Source of the DNA: Planktosalinus sp963975935
GTDB lineage: Bacteria; Bacteroidota; Bacteroidia; Flavobacteriales; Flavobacteriaceae
Assembly (NCBI GenBank): GCA_963975935.1
Contig: CAXBIQ010000008.1
Span: 62,001-126,000 of the forward strand
DNA length: 64,000 bases
Direction of reading: 5' to 3'
In this document: one piece after another, positions 1 to 8,063 of the stretch
How the letters are laid out: every line of letters begins with the position of its first letter
Numbering within the stretch: position 1 is the stretch's first letter
Program-made: the position numbers and the translations under genes
The notes under the pieces: generated by a model
The model's database searches: none
What the model was told of the DNA's origin: nothing
What the model saw: only the letters and a program-made list of their open reading frames with translations

Positions 1-542
1 GTTCAAAAATAGAGTTGGTGTCCTGTAAAAAAGAGCGATTTACAGAAAAATATGATGGCGAAATTCTTGGGATTTCCATTCAAAAAGTCATGGATGCCCT
101 ACACTTTTTAAGTGCCGGAGTTGTAAGCTTTGCCCGCGGACTCAACGACACTCCAAAAATTGTGGGTTTACTATTGGTCATCAATGCTTTTGATATTGAA
201 TGGGGTATGCTTTGCATTGGTATTGCTATGGCTGCGGGAGGCATACTCAATGCCAAAAGAGTAGGGTTGACAATGAGCAAGAAAATCACTCCCATGAGTT
301 CAGGACAAGGATTAAGCGCCAACCTCATTACCGGTTTATTAGTGACATCGGCCAGTATTCACGGCTTACCCGTTTCAACAACCCACGTGTCGGTTGGTTC
401 CATTTTTGGAATTGGAACAGTCACTAAAAAAGCAGATGTCAAAATGGTTTCAAAAATAGTTTTGTCCTGGGTATTGACCTTGCCCATTGCTGCATTTTTT
501 GGTGCGTTGGTCTATTTTGTTTTGCAATTTTTAAATACCTAA
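1..542 (+). CDS. PiT family inorganic phosphate permease, C-terminal part (5' end outside window)
   Basis: Inner-membrane phosphate symporter of the PiT/Pho4 family; relatives can also carry arsenate. The frame is open from the first full codon (base 3), so the start lies to the left and about 179 codons are visible. The segment FARGLNDTPKI is a form of the PiT signature, and GLPVSTTHVSVGSIFG is the typical second-half box; both are followed by hydrophobic helices. The stop codon (540-542) directly abuts the next start codon, so the gene is very likely co-transcribed with the DUF547 lipoprotein and the glycosyltransferase behind it. Family call is firm; substrate (phosphate versus arsenate) is inference. 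Confidence 0.88.
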   Translation, partial: SKIELVSCKKERFTEKYDGEILGISIQKVMDALHFLSAGVVSFARGLNDTPKIVGLLLVINAFDIEWGMLCIGIAMAAGGILNAKRVGLTMSKKITPMSSGQGLSANLITGLLVTSASIHGLPVSTTHVSVGSIFGIGTVTKKADVKMVSKIVLSWVLTLPIAAFFGALVYFVLQFLNT

Positions 543-1352
543 ATGATGAAAAAATCAATTCTAATCACCTTATTTACTTTAAGTATATTAGCTTTCACAA
601 CCACAGGCTGTGCCTTACTATCGGCTGCAGGCCTTACAAGCAGAGGGTTCCCAACACCACAGGTTCCTGAAAAACTGACTTCCACCACGGCAAATTCATC
701 CGTCAACCTGGATCACAGTGCCTGGAGCGTGTTGTTAAAAAAATATGTGGACAAGGAAGGAAATGTGGATTACAAAGGCTTTAAAAACGATCGTGCTGCA
801 CTCAGTTCCTATCTCAATTATCTTTCAGAAAACAAGCCTGATGACAGTTGGTCTGTTCAGGAAATACTTGCTTACTATATCAATGTTTACAATGCCTTTA
901 CGGTGGATTTGATTGTGGAAAATTATCCTGTCGAAAGCATAAAAGACATCAACGGTCCCTGGACCCGGGCCATTGTGCCCATTGGAGACACCAAAATGTC
1001 CCTTGGTGGTGTGGAAAACGGCTTGTTGAAAAAAATGAACGATCCAAGGTTTCATTTCGCTATCAATTGCGCTTCCATTTCCTGTCCCAAATTGTTAGAT
1101 GAAGCTTACACAGCAGCCACTATCAACGAGCAACTCGACAAGGTTACCAGAGAATTCATCAATTCTGATGAAAATAAAATTTCTGAAAACAAAGCAGAAC
1201 TCTCCAGTATCTTTGACTGGTATGCAAATGATTTTAAAGTCAACGGTATTGACAACGTTATTGAATACATCAACCAATACAGCAACACAAGAATAAATCT
1301 AGGTGCCACCATTACATATTTGGAATACAACTGGGGTCTTAATGAAAAGTGA
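543..1352 (+). CDS. DUF547 domain lipoprotein
   Basis: Predicted lipoprotein of 269 residues with a DUF547 domain, whose biochemical role is unknown. The N-terminus is a lipoprotein signal ending in a lipobox at FTTTGC (Cys about residue 23); the start is a double ATG and either Met could initiate. The DUF547 core shows VDYKGF, YINVYNAFTVDLIV and HFAINCASISCPKL, the last with the conserved Cys pair. It starts on the base after the PiT stop codon and is followed 15 bases later by a TIGR04283-type glycosyltransferase. DUF547 genes often accompany TIGR04283 genes in arsenosugar-type clusters (from memory). It is a paralogue of the protein at 3119-3832. Confidence 0.85.
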   Translation: MMKKSILITLFTLSILAFTTTGCALLSAAGLTSRGFPTPQVPEKLTSTTANSSVNLDHSAWSVLLKKYVDKEGNVDYKGFKNDRAALSSYLNYLSENKPDDSWSVQEILAYYINVYNAFTVDLIVENYPVESIKDINGPWTRAIVPIGDTKMSLGGVENGLLKKMNDPRFHFAINCASISCPKLLDEAYTAATINEQLDKVTREFINSDENKISENKAELSSIFDWYANDFKVNGIDNVIEYINQYSNTRINLGATITYLEYNWGLNEK

Positions 1353-1367
1353 TAGTAATTTTTCTTT

Positions 1368-2057
1368 ATGAAGATTAGCATCATCATACCCGTTTTAAAT
1401 GAAGAAGCAACGATTGCTGTGCATTTACAGTTTCTGAAAGAAAACGTGACTTTTGAGAACATCGCTGAAGTTCTTATCGTTGATGGTGGTAGTGATGACA
1501 ATTCTTTAGAGATCGTCAAATCTACAGATGCTGTTTTAATACATTCAGCAAGAGGCAGGGCCAAACAAATGAATACCGGAGCAAAACAAGCAACCGGAGA
1601 CATTCTTTATTTTTTACACGCTGATTCTTTTCCGCCGAAAGGCTTTGACCAATATATCATTGACGAAGTTAAAAAAGGAAATCCTGCCGGCTGTTTCCAA
1701 ATGAGGTTTGACCATAAACATTGGTGGCTCAGGTTGGCAAGCTGGCTTACCAAATTCAGGTGGCGCGCCTGTCGCGGTGGGGACCAAAGTCAGTTTATTA
1801 CTAAACAACTCTTTGATGAAATAGGCGGTTATGATGAATCATATATTATTTATGAAGACAACATCCTCATTAATGAATTATACAAACGAAAGCAATTTGT
1901 AGTAATACCACAATGGCTTACTACCTCTTCCAGAAGATATGAGCAGGTAGGGATCTGGAAATTGCAATATCATTTCTGGACCATTTATGTAAAAAAATGG
2001 TTTGGCGCCTCAGCTGATGATATTTACCGCTATTATTTAAAAAATATCAAAACTTAA
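1368..2057 (+). CDS. GT2 glycosyltransferase, TIGR04283 (arsenosugar/rSAM-associated) type
   Basis: Short cytosolic family 2 glycosyltransferase, 229 residues. It opens with the GT-A nucleotide-binding strand ISIIIPVLNEEATI, has a first acidic motif in IVDGGSDDNS and a metal-binding FLHADS (around residues 83-88), and RGRAKQMNTGA; this pattern and length fit the TIGR04283 subfamily, found near radical-SAM and arsenosugar genes. The stop overlaps by 4 bases the stop of the convergent GH113-like gene. Third gene of a probable operon with PiT permease and DUF547 lipoprotein. Acceptor not deducible here. Confidence 0.8.
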   Translation: MKISIIIPVLNEEATIAVHLQFLKENVTFENIAEVLIVDGGSDDNSLEIVKSTDAVLIHSARGRAKQMNTGAKQATGDILYFLHADSFPPKGFDQYIIDEVKKGNPAGCFQMRFDHKHWWLRLASWLTKFRWRACRGGDQSQFITKQLFDEIGGYDESYIIYEDNILINELYKRKQFVVIPQWLTTSSRRYEQVGIWKLQYHFWTIYVKKWFGASADDIYRYYLKNIKT

Positions 2058-3073
2058 TTAGAAGAACTGTAGTATTTTTTGAGTACTGCTTCAGCGGGTT
2101 TGTTTTGCACTGTAAATTGATTGTTTTCCATACCTCCGACCTGATCGTGATTGTGAAACCACTTCCAGTGAAAGCCGCCGGCAAACCAGGGTTCATTCCA
2201 AAATTCTTCAAACAGGGCTTGTGTTAAATTTTCTTGTGCGGAATGATTGATTTCCCCTTCTACTCTATTAGCATCCCAGGGTGATTTGCCTGCAAAATCC
2301 CTGCTGCGGTAACCATATTCTGTAAACAGAACGGGACGCTTGTATTTGGTTTGTAAATTTGTAATTTCGGTTTTATGGATTTGCCATCCCTTGCGAGCTT
2401 CTTCTATAGTGGGTGTTTTGCTTTCAGAAACAGGATAATAGGCATCAATTCCTATATAATCCAATTGGTCCCAAAAAGGAACTCGCTGTTTGGCATCCCA
2501 GTTTTCAGCATAGGTAAGCTTTCCTTTATAAACGGTTTTGATTTCGTTGATCATTTGCTTCCAAAATTCAGGCCGTGCAGACACAAAACTGTTCAATTCT
2601 GTACCAATGCAAAACATTTCCGCACCAGTTTCTTCGGCTAGTTTTGCATACAACAAGATAAAAGCTTTGTAGTTTTCTTCAAACAATTGCCATTCAGCTT
2701 CAGAATTCATAGTGATATGACCTGTAAATTCACCTCGACGAATCCATATTTGGGGCTTGACCATCACTTTGATTCCTTGCTGATGGAATAACTCAATAGT
2801 TTCCCTGGCTCCTTCTTCACGCTCGCCCCACCATTGCCTTTCGAGATTGAAAACCAAGTCTGTTGTATCCGGGGATTGCATAAAAGCAAATGGCATTATT
2901 GCTACCCAATTGGCATGAACATTCACTACAGGTTGAATATGAGTGCTATCAATCACCTCACGGGAGGCGACAAAACTTACGCCGTTGATTTTTGAAAGGC
3001 GTTCACTTTCCTGCGAATTGCAGGAAATAAAAGAAGTTAAAAGTATCAGGAAAAAAGTATTCCAAATGCTCAT
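2054..3073 (-). CDS. GH113-like glycoside hydrolase lipoprotein
   Basis: Predicted lipoprotein of 339 residues with a TIM-barrel glycosidase fold resembling GH113 (beta-mannanase type). Lipoprotein signal with lipobox FISC (Cys18). Candidate catalytic acid/base is Glu159 in FCIGTELN and candidate nucleophile Glu252 in LFTEYGYRS, both at expected strand ends; aromatic residues line the putative cleft (YIGIDAYYP, GGFHWKWFHN). Family is inferred from the motif layout, not from a search; substrate is open. Tail-to-tail with the glycosyltransferase, overlapping 4 bases. The DUF547 gene 45 bases upstream is on the same strand. Confidence 0.72.
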   Translation of the reverse strand: MSIWNTFFLILLTSFISCNSQESERLSKINGVSFVASREVIDSTHIQPVVNVHANWVAIMPFAFMQSPDTTDLVFNLERQWWGEREEGARETIELFHQQGIKVMVKPQIWIRRGEFTGHITMNSEAEWQLFEENYKAFILLYAKLAEETGAEMFCIGTELNSFVSARPEFWKQMINEIKTVYKGKLTYAENWDAKQRVPFWDQLDYIGIDAYYPVSESKTPTIEEARKGWQIHKTEITNLQTKYKRPVLFTEYGYRSRDFAGKSPWDANRVEGEINHSAQENLTQALFEEFWNEPWFAGGFHWKWFHNHDQVGGMENNQFTVQNKPAEAVLKKYYSSSN

Positions 3074-3118
3074 TCGGTATTTATTTCTACAATAGTAAGA
3101 AAAAAAAAGGGTGTTATG

Positions 3119-3832
3119 CTATTTTGCGTTCAATTGCCAGTTATATTCATAAAATCCTACTTTACAATCTTCAGAAATTTTATTCTTGCGGTATTGGTTT
3201 GTATACTGGATTAAAGTCTGACCATTCCTGGTGAAGTCTTCATTGTACCAATCCATTATCTTTGAAAAAAGCACTTCCTGTTCTTTCAGTTTTATAAAAT
3301 CAGGGTTATTCAAAGCTTTAACGGTCTGCTCCTGCAATTGGGTTTCAAAAGTTTCAGGGCGATAAGCTTTATTAATAATGGGCGGGCAGCTTTTGGCCGC
3401 GCATACCAACACAAAATGAAAACGGGGTTCGTGAAATTCAGCACGCAACATCTTGTTTTCAATCTCATTTAAGGTGATTGATTTTCCGGCAATATCATAT
3501 TTGATTTTATCAAAGAAACCGGCCACGTCCATTACCGTTTTGAGGGGATAATTGTTTACCACACCTTTTATGGTAGCAAGGTTGTATGCATTGATCCAAA
3601 ATGCTTTGTAGGTTTTGGCATTGCTTTTCTCCACCCGGATATCTTTGGCCAAAGTCATCAAATTATTTAATTCTTCAGGATTCTTTTTAATGGTCGCATA
3701 ATCTACTTTTCCGTTGCTCACATATTGCTCAAAAAAAGCATCTGCTTTATCAAAATATTGTTGGGTTTTGCTCTGGGAAAAAACAAAAGCCGACACCGAG
3801 AGGAGCAAAATTAATAGTATGTTTTTTTTCAT
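3119..3832 (-). CDS. Secreted DUF547 protein
   Basis: Second DUF547 protein of the window, 237 residues, with an ordinary signal peptide (cleavage near AFVFSQ, residue 20) rather than a lipobox, so probably periplasmic. It shares with the lipoprotein at 543-1352 the motifs VDYATIKK, FWINAYNLATI and HFVLVCAAKSCPP, and a closing YEYNWQLN similar to YLEYNWGLN. Reaction unknown. It lies on the minus strand upstream of the GH113-like gene and may share its transcript. The 199 bases beyond its start, up to 4031, are AT-rich and hold no gene that I can see. Confidence 0.8.
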   Translation of the reverse strand: MKKNILLILLLSVSAFVFSQSKTQQYFDKADAFFEQYVSNGKVDYATIKKNPEELNNLMTLAKDIRVEKSNAKTYKAFWINAYNLATIKGVVNNYPLKTVMDVAGFFDKIKYDIAGKSITLNEIENKMLRAEFHEPRFHFVLVCAAKSCPPIINKAYRPETFETQLQEQTVKALNNPDFIKLKEQEVLFSKIMDWYNEDFTRNGQTLIQYTNQYRKNKISEDCKVGFYEYNWQLNAK

Positions 3833-4031
3833 AATTGCTTGATTGTGGTTACTAAGTCGCGAGATTTATTAATTTACTTACAAAATATATACGCAATACA
3901 ACCATAAACGGTTTAAACACGTATATAAGGTAATCGAATTTCAGATAAAATCTTTAAAAATTCATTAAGTTTATCAAAACTATTCCGACTGAAAGAAAGT
4001 TGCTTTAAAAACTGACCACAAAAAACATCCC

Positions 4032-5333
4032 ATGGAACACATTGCCATTATCGGAAACGGCATCGCAGGAGTAACCGCTGCACGACACATCCGGAAACTT
4101 TCAGATAAAAAAATAACCATTATTTCTGCTGAAAGTGATTACTTCTTTTCACGCACCGCTCTGATGTATATCTATATGGGCCATATGAAATATGAACACA
4201 CCAAGCCCTATGAAGACTGGTTCTGGGAGAAAAACCGTTTGGAACTCAGACGGGATTTTGTCGCCAAAGTAAATGCTGAAGAAAACATTCTTGAATTTGC
4301 CTCAGGCGACACCCTGAGGTTTGACAAACTCATCATTGCCAGTGGTTCCAGATATAACAAGTTTGGCTGGCCGGGTCAGGACCTCAACGGCGTTCAGGGT
4401 TTAATCACTAAACAGGATGTTGAATCGCTTGAAAAAAACGCACCCAACAATGAGGTTTGCAAAAGGGCTGTTGTAGTGGGTGGTGGCCTCATCGGCATTG
4501 AACTTTGTGAAATGTTCCGCTCCCGGGAAATTCCCGTTACCTTTTTAATAAAAGATGCAGGGTTTTGGAACAATATCCTGCCCAGAGAAGAGTCAGAAAT
4601 CGCAAACCGTCACATCAGGGAGCATCACGTTGATTTGCAACTCAATTCAAACTTAAGGGAAATACTGCCCGGTGAAGACGGTAAGGTAGGTGCAGTGATT
4701 GTAGACGAAACCGGTGATGAAATTAAATGCAATGTAGTATGCCTCTCTGCGGGCGTAAGTCCTAATGTTGATTTTTTAAAAGACTCCGGTATTGAATTGA
4801 ACAAGGGTGTTTTGGTGAACAACTATTTACAAACCAATTATGACCACATCTACAGCATAGGCGATTGTTCTGAACACAAAGACCCGCAAGGAAAAAGAAG
4901 ACCTATTGAACCTGTATGGTACACCGCCCGCATGATGGGCGAAACCGTGGCACAAACCATATGTGGAAACCCCATGCCCTATAAACCCGGAAACTGGTTC
5001 AACAGTGCCAAGTTTTTTGATATTGAATATCAAACTTACGGCTGGATATTTCCCGAACCGGAAGAAGGAACAAGGCATTTTTACTGGGAACACCCTGACG
5101 GGAAAAAGAGCATCAGGCTTGGTTATGATACAAACAACAGAAAATTACTGGGAGTCATCAATCTGGGTATTCGTTTGCGACACGAAGTTATCGATGCCTG
5201 GCTTACTGAAGGAAAACCCATAGAAGAGGTTGTCAACGAATTGCAAAAAGCAAACTTTGATCCTGAATTCTACCGCAGATATGAAGATGAAATCCAAAAA
5301 AAGTTTAACGAAGAAGTCAACATTCAAGCATAA
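4032..5333 (+). CDS. NAD(P)/FAD-dependent oxidoreductase
   Basis: Two-dinucleotide-binding flavoprotein of the pyridine nucleotide-disulfide oxidoreductase class 2 fold, 433 residues, cytosolic. The FAD Rossmann motif is IAIIGNGIAGVTAAR near the N-terminus, the NAD(P) motif VVVGGGLIGIELCE around residues 147-160, and the second FAD contact IYSIGDCSEH near 275. No CxxC redox pair is seen, so it resembles rubredoxin or nitrite-reductase-type electron-transfer reductases rather than thioredoxin reductase. The C-terminal 100 residues are an extra domain I do not recognise. Only 27 bases separate it from the membrane polyferredoxin gene, its likely redox partner. Confidence 0.8.
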   Translation: MEHIAIIGNGIAGVTAARHIRKLSDKKITIISAESDYFFSRTALMYIYMGHMKYEHTKPYEDWFWEKNRLELRRDFVAKVNAEENILEFASGDTLRFDKLIIASGSRYNKFGWPGQDLNGVQGLITKQDVESLEKNAPNNEVCKRAVVVGGGLIGIELCEMFRSREIPVTFLIKDAGFWNNILPREESEIANRHIREHHVDLQLNSNLREILPGEDGKVGAVIVDETGDEIKCNVVCLSAGVSPNVDFLKDSGIELNKGVLVNNYLQTNYDHIYSIGDCSEHKDPQGKRRPIEPVWYTARMMGETVAQTICGNPMPYKPGNWFNSAKFFDIEYQTYGWIFPEPEEGTRHFYWEHPDGKKSIRLGYDTNNRKLLGVINLGIRLRHEVIDAWLTEGKPIEEVVNELQKANFDPEFYRRYEDEIQKKFNEEVNIQA

Positions 5334-5360
5334 GGACAGCATTAAAAAATACTGATTACT

Positions 5361-6929
5361 ATGGAAAATAATATGTCATTGGCGGGCCATCCTCCTAAAT
5401 CCATTTCCACCAAACAAAAAATTGCTTCAGCAATCGGGCTGACAGGGCTATTTATCTTGCTTCTTGCATTACTGAATGTTGACTTTCCCTATAAAACACT
5501 TTTTCTGAGCCTCTCTATAGGCCTTATTATCGTAGGGGTCGTGCTGTATGCAAATGACCTGTACCTCAACAAACCTGCCGGCATTAAAAACGACGGCGTG
5601 ATGTTTAAATCACAGACATCACGGGGACTGTGGGCCTATATACTGGGTATTGTGTTCACTTTGTTTTATGTCGTGCTGTATTGGTATCCCGAATATTTAG
5701 GTTTGAGACAAGACGCTGAAAATACCGGAATCATTGCTTTTTTTGACCCTCTAAGCCGTCTTATCAGCGGTCAGCCGGCCAGTCAGTGGTTTGTGTATGG
5801 AACTCTTTATACCCTGGCAATCCTTGTATTTGGATATAAATTCATACTCAAGTACCGAAACAACAAATATGAAGTATTACGCACGTATTCTGTGATGTTC
5901 TTTCAACTGGGGTTTGCCTTTTTAATCCCTGAAATTTTAATGCGCCTCAACCAGCCTTATTTTAACCCGGCAAATATCTGGCCCCTAAACTATGACCTCT
6001 TTGCAGGCTATAAAATAGATGGCTTCCTCACTGCAGGTACCGTGGGAATGTTTATGTTGTTTTTTGGTATTGCTTCCATTTTTGTGATTACCCCCATTTT
6101 AACATATAAATACGGAAAGCGGTGGTATTGCTCGTGGGTATGTGGTTGTGGCGGACTCGCAGAAACCGCCGGTGACCCATACCGTCACTTGTCTGACAAA
6201 AGCATGTTTGCCTGGAAAGTAGAACGCTGGGTGGTACACAGTGTGCTTGTTTTTGTCGTGGTGATGACTATCGCCGTTGTTTATTCATATTTAGGAACCA
6301 ATCCTGATGAAACCTGGCTCACACGTGGTGTCTTCCTGTGGGGTGCTGCAGGTTTGCTTACGCTTGTTTTTGCCCTCATCATGATCTTTAAAAGACACCA
6401 ACTGGCCAAAGATGCAAAATATGGTGCTATTGGCTATTTAGTGATTGTTCTTGCTATCATAAGTATCAACTATTTTAGTGGCGATCAACGCATTTTTTTC
6501 TTTGAGGGCCATAAACTAAGGGAATGGTACGGTTTTTTAATTGGAGCTGCTTTTAGTGGTGTAATTGGTGTGGGTGCATATCCCATTTTCGGGAACCGTG
6601 TATGGTGCCGTTTTGGTTGTCCTATGGCTGCAGTCCTGGGAATGCAGCAACGATTGTTTTCTAAATTCAGGATCACGACCAATGGAGGTCAGTGCATCTC
6701 CTGCGGCAACTGCTCTACCTATTGCGAAATGGGTATCGACGTGCGCGCCTATGCCCAAAAGGGTGAAAACATCATCCGCTCCAGTTGTGTGGGTTGTGGT
6801 ATTTGTGCCGCTGTTTGCCCGCGGGGGGTCTTAAAACTGGAGAACGACAACCTGAAAGGCCGCATCAATTCCAACGATGTTTTATTGGGTAATGATGTGG
6901 ATTTGATGAAATTGGTGAATGAGAAATAG
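5361..6929 (+). CDS. Membrane 4Fe-4S polyferredoxin (NapH/CcoG-like)
   Basis: Integral membrane iron-sulfur protein, 522 residues, with about eight hydrophobic segments and two C-terminal 4Fe-4S motifs: CISCGNCSTYC (near residue 444) and CVGCGICAAVCP (near 475). It also has the paired Cys sites of NapH/NosR/CcoG relatives: WCSWVCGCGGLAE (near 256) and WCRFGCPMA (near 416). It likely passes electrons between the upstream FAD protein and the quinone pool or an unknown acceptor; the direction is inference. Its last 9 codons, including DLMKLVNEK, are repeated as DNA 660 bases downstream, beyond mazEF. Confidence 0.82.
   Translation: MENNMSLAGHPPKSISTKQKIASAIGLTGLFILLLALLNVDFPYKTLFLSLSIGLIIVGVVLYANDLYLNKPAGIKNDGVMFKSQTSRGLWAYILGIVFTLFYVVLYWYPEYLGLRQDAENTGIIAFFDPLSRLISGQPASQWFVYGTLYTLAILVFGYKFILKYRNNKYEVLRTYSVMFFQLGFAFLIPEILMRLNQPYFNPANIWPLNYDLFAGYKIDGFLTAGTVGMFMLFFGIASIFVITPILTYKYGKRWYCSWVCGCGGLAETAGDPYRHLSDKSMFAWKVERWVVHSVLVFVVVMTIAVVYSYLGTNPDETWLTRGVFLWGAAGLLTLVFALIMIFKRHQLAKDAKYGAIGYLVIVLAIISINYFSGDQRIFFFEGHKLREWYGFLIGAAFSGVIGVGAYPIFGNRVWCRFGCPMAAVLGMQQRLFSKFRITTNGGQCISCGNCSTYCEMGIDVRAYAQKGENIIRSSCVGCGICAAVCPRGVLKLENDNLKGRINSNDVLLGNDVDLMKLVNEK
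6900..6928 (+). repeat. Direct repeat, left copy (3' end of polyferredoxin gene)
   Basis: 29-base stretch starting GATTTGATGAA and ending GTGAATGAGAAATA, coinciding with the end of the polyferredoxin reading frame. An almost identical copy lies at 7563-7591 just after mazF; they differ at one internal base and at the last base. The two copies bracket mazEF. Confidence 0.85.
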
Positions 6930-6985
6930 TATTTTGAAATTATGAAAAAATGTATTTACTTTGTAATAACATTTATTAAAATATT

Positions 6986-7231
6986 ATGGAGACTTCAATC
7001 ATCAAAATAGGAAATTCTAAGGGACTTCGCTTAAGCAAAACAATTTTGGAAAAATACAACATCAAGGATAAAGTAGAAATAATCCTAGAGAAAGGACACA
7101 TCGTTTTAAAGCCTGTGGAAACACCCAGAAAAAACTGGGAAAAGCAATTCAAAAAAATGGCCGAAAACGGTGATGATGCGCTTTTAATCAATGATGTTTT
7201 TGAAGATGAAACCCTTGAAGAATGGAGTTAG
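6986..7231 (+). CDS. mazE: MazE-like antitoxin (AbrB/SpoVT fold)
   Basis: Small DNA-binding antitoxin of 81 residues. The N-terminal half is a swapped-hairpin AbrB/MazE domain: TSIIKIGNSKGLRLSKTIL, then DKVEIILEKGHIVLKP. The acidic C-terminal tail (NDVFEDETLEEWS) is the part that in MazE wraps around and blocks MazF. Its last 10 bases overlap the start of the toxin gene, the usual order and coupling for type II toxin-antitoxin pairs, which normally repress their own promoter through the antitoxin. The pair lies between direct repeats. Confidence 0.88.
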   Translation: METSIIKIGNSKGLRLSKTILEKYNIKDKVEIILEKGHIVLKPVETPRKNWEKQFKKMAENGDDALLINDVFEDETLEEWS

Positions 7232-7545
7232 AACAATACACCATTGTACTGGTTAACCTGGATCCTACTATAGGTAGCGAAATAAAAAAGACACGCCCGT
7301 GTGTTATTATTTCGCCCAATGAAATGAACAAATACCTCAATACCATAGTACTTGCACCAATGACCACTAATCTCAAAAAGTATCCCACCCGGATCGCTGT
7401 AAACCACAATTCAAAAAAGGGAATGATTGCTTTGGATCAAATCAGGACGGTTGATAAAACCAGAATAATAAAAGTATTTGAAAAACTTACCGATGGCGAA
7501 ATCACCCGATGCAAAGCAGTTATTAAAGAAACATTTGTGGATTAA
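7222..7545 (+). CDS. mazF: MazF/PemK-type mRNA interferase toxin
   Basis: Type II toxin of the MazF/PemK family, 107 residues, expected to be a sequence-specific endoribonuclease held inactive by MazE. Typical features are YTIVLVNLDPTIGSEIKKTR followed by PCVIISPNEMN, the central VLAPMTT strand, and GMIALDQIRTVDKTR in the C-terminal half, which includes the conserved region around the active site. The ATG overlaps the last 10 bases of mazE. Length is normal and no disruption is visible, so it looks functional. Cleavage specificity cannot be read from sequence. Confidence 0.9.
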   Translation: MELEQYTIVLVNLDPTIGSEIKKTRPCVIISPNEMNKYLNTIVLAPMTTNLKKYPTRIAVNHNSKKGMIALDQIRTVDKTRIIKVFEKLTDGEITRCKAVIKETFVD

Positions 7546-7562
7546 CTAAATTAGACTTTATC

Positions 7563-7591
7563 GATTTGATGAAGTTGGTGAATGAGAAATG
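7563..7591 (+). repeat. Direct repeat, right copy (distal to mazF)
   Basis: Near-identical copy of the polyferredoxin gene's last 29 bases, here outside any gene and ending ATGA instead of ATAG. The distance between copies (about 660 bases) matches the mazEF module plus short flanks. It lies 5 bases before the end of the next minus-strand gene. Confidence 0.85.
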
Positions 7592-7595
7592 ATTA

Positions 7596-7967
7596 TCACT
7601 TCTTAACAAAATTCACCCACACAGAACAAACCAACAGCACTGCTGTTATAACCACTGTCCAGGTGTTGACCAAATCTGCTTCTGGCAACCAGCCGGTAAA
7701 CTTCTCAATTAAAAAGGCGATATAACTGCTCGGCATTCCGGTTTCACCTAATTTGCGGAGGACTTGATAATGCCAATCGGTTATAAAACAATACCCAAAG
7801 CCATACCATATCCCCAAAAGAATCCAGGAAAACAACAAAATTATTAAACTGTAGAAATGCAGTTTCCGGGTTTTGGGAAAGATCCAGCCAAAGAGATTAA
7901 AGACAATCAAAACCGTATGGAAAACATAGAAGAAGATATTTAATATGTTGAGCAAGGTCGTTTCCAT
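7596..7967 (-). CDS. Small membrane protein, DUF2784-like
   Basis: Hydrophobic protein of 123 residues with four predicted membrane segments. The arrangement VFHTVLIVFNLFGWIFPKTR, LLGIWYGFGYCFITDWHY and a C-terminal helix resembles DUF2784 proteins, which share a conserved Cys followed by a (L/I)TxWE/H pattern. Function unknown. The gene is monocistronic by appearance: its stop lies 4 bases from the mazEF-distal repeat and its start is 96 bases from the FAS1 lipoprotein stop. The family assignment is from pattern memory and is tentative; its reality as a gene is well supported by length and codon use. Confidence 0.6.
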   Translation of the reverse strand: METTLLNILNIFFYVFHTVLIVFNLFGWIFPKTRKLHFYSLIILLFSWILLGIWYGFGYCFITDWHYQVLRKLGETGMPSSYIAFLIEKFTGWLPEADLVNTWTVVITAVLLVCSVWVNFVKK

Positions 7968-8063
7968 AAGATCAAAGCTATGGGAACGAATATAAAAAAA
8001 ACAGCGCAGTAATATAATATTAACACGCTGTTTCTGCTAACTAACACAAAAACGAGTCTTTAT

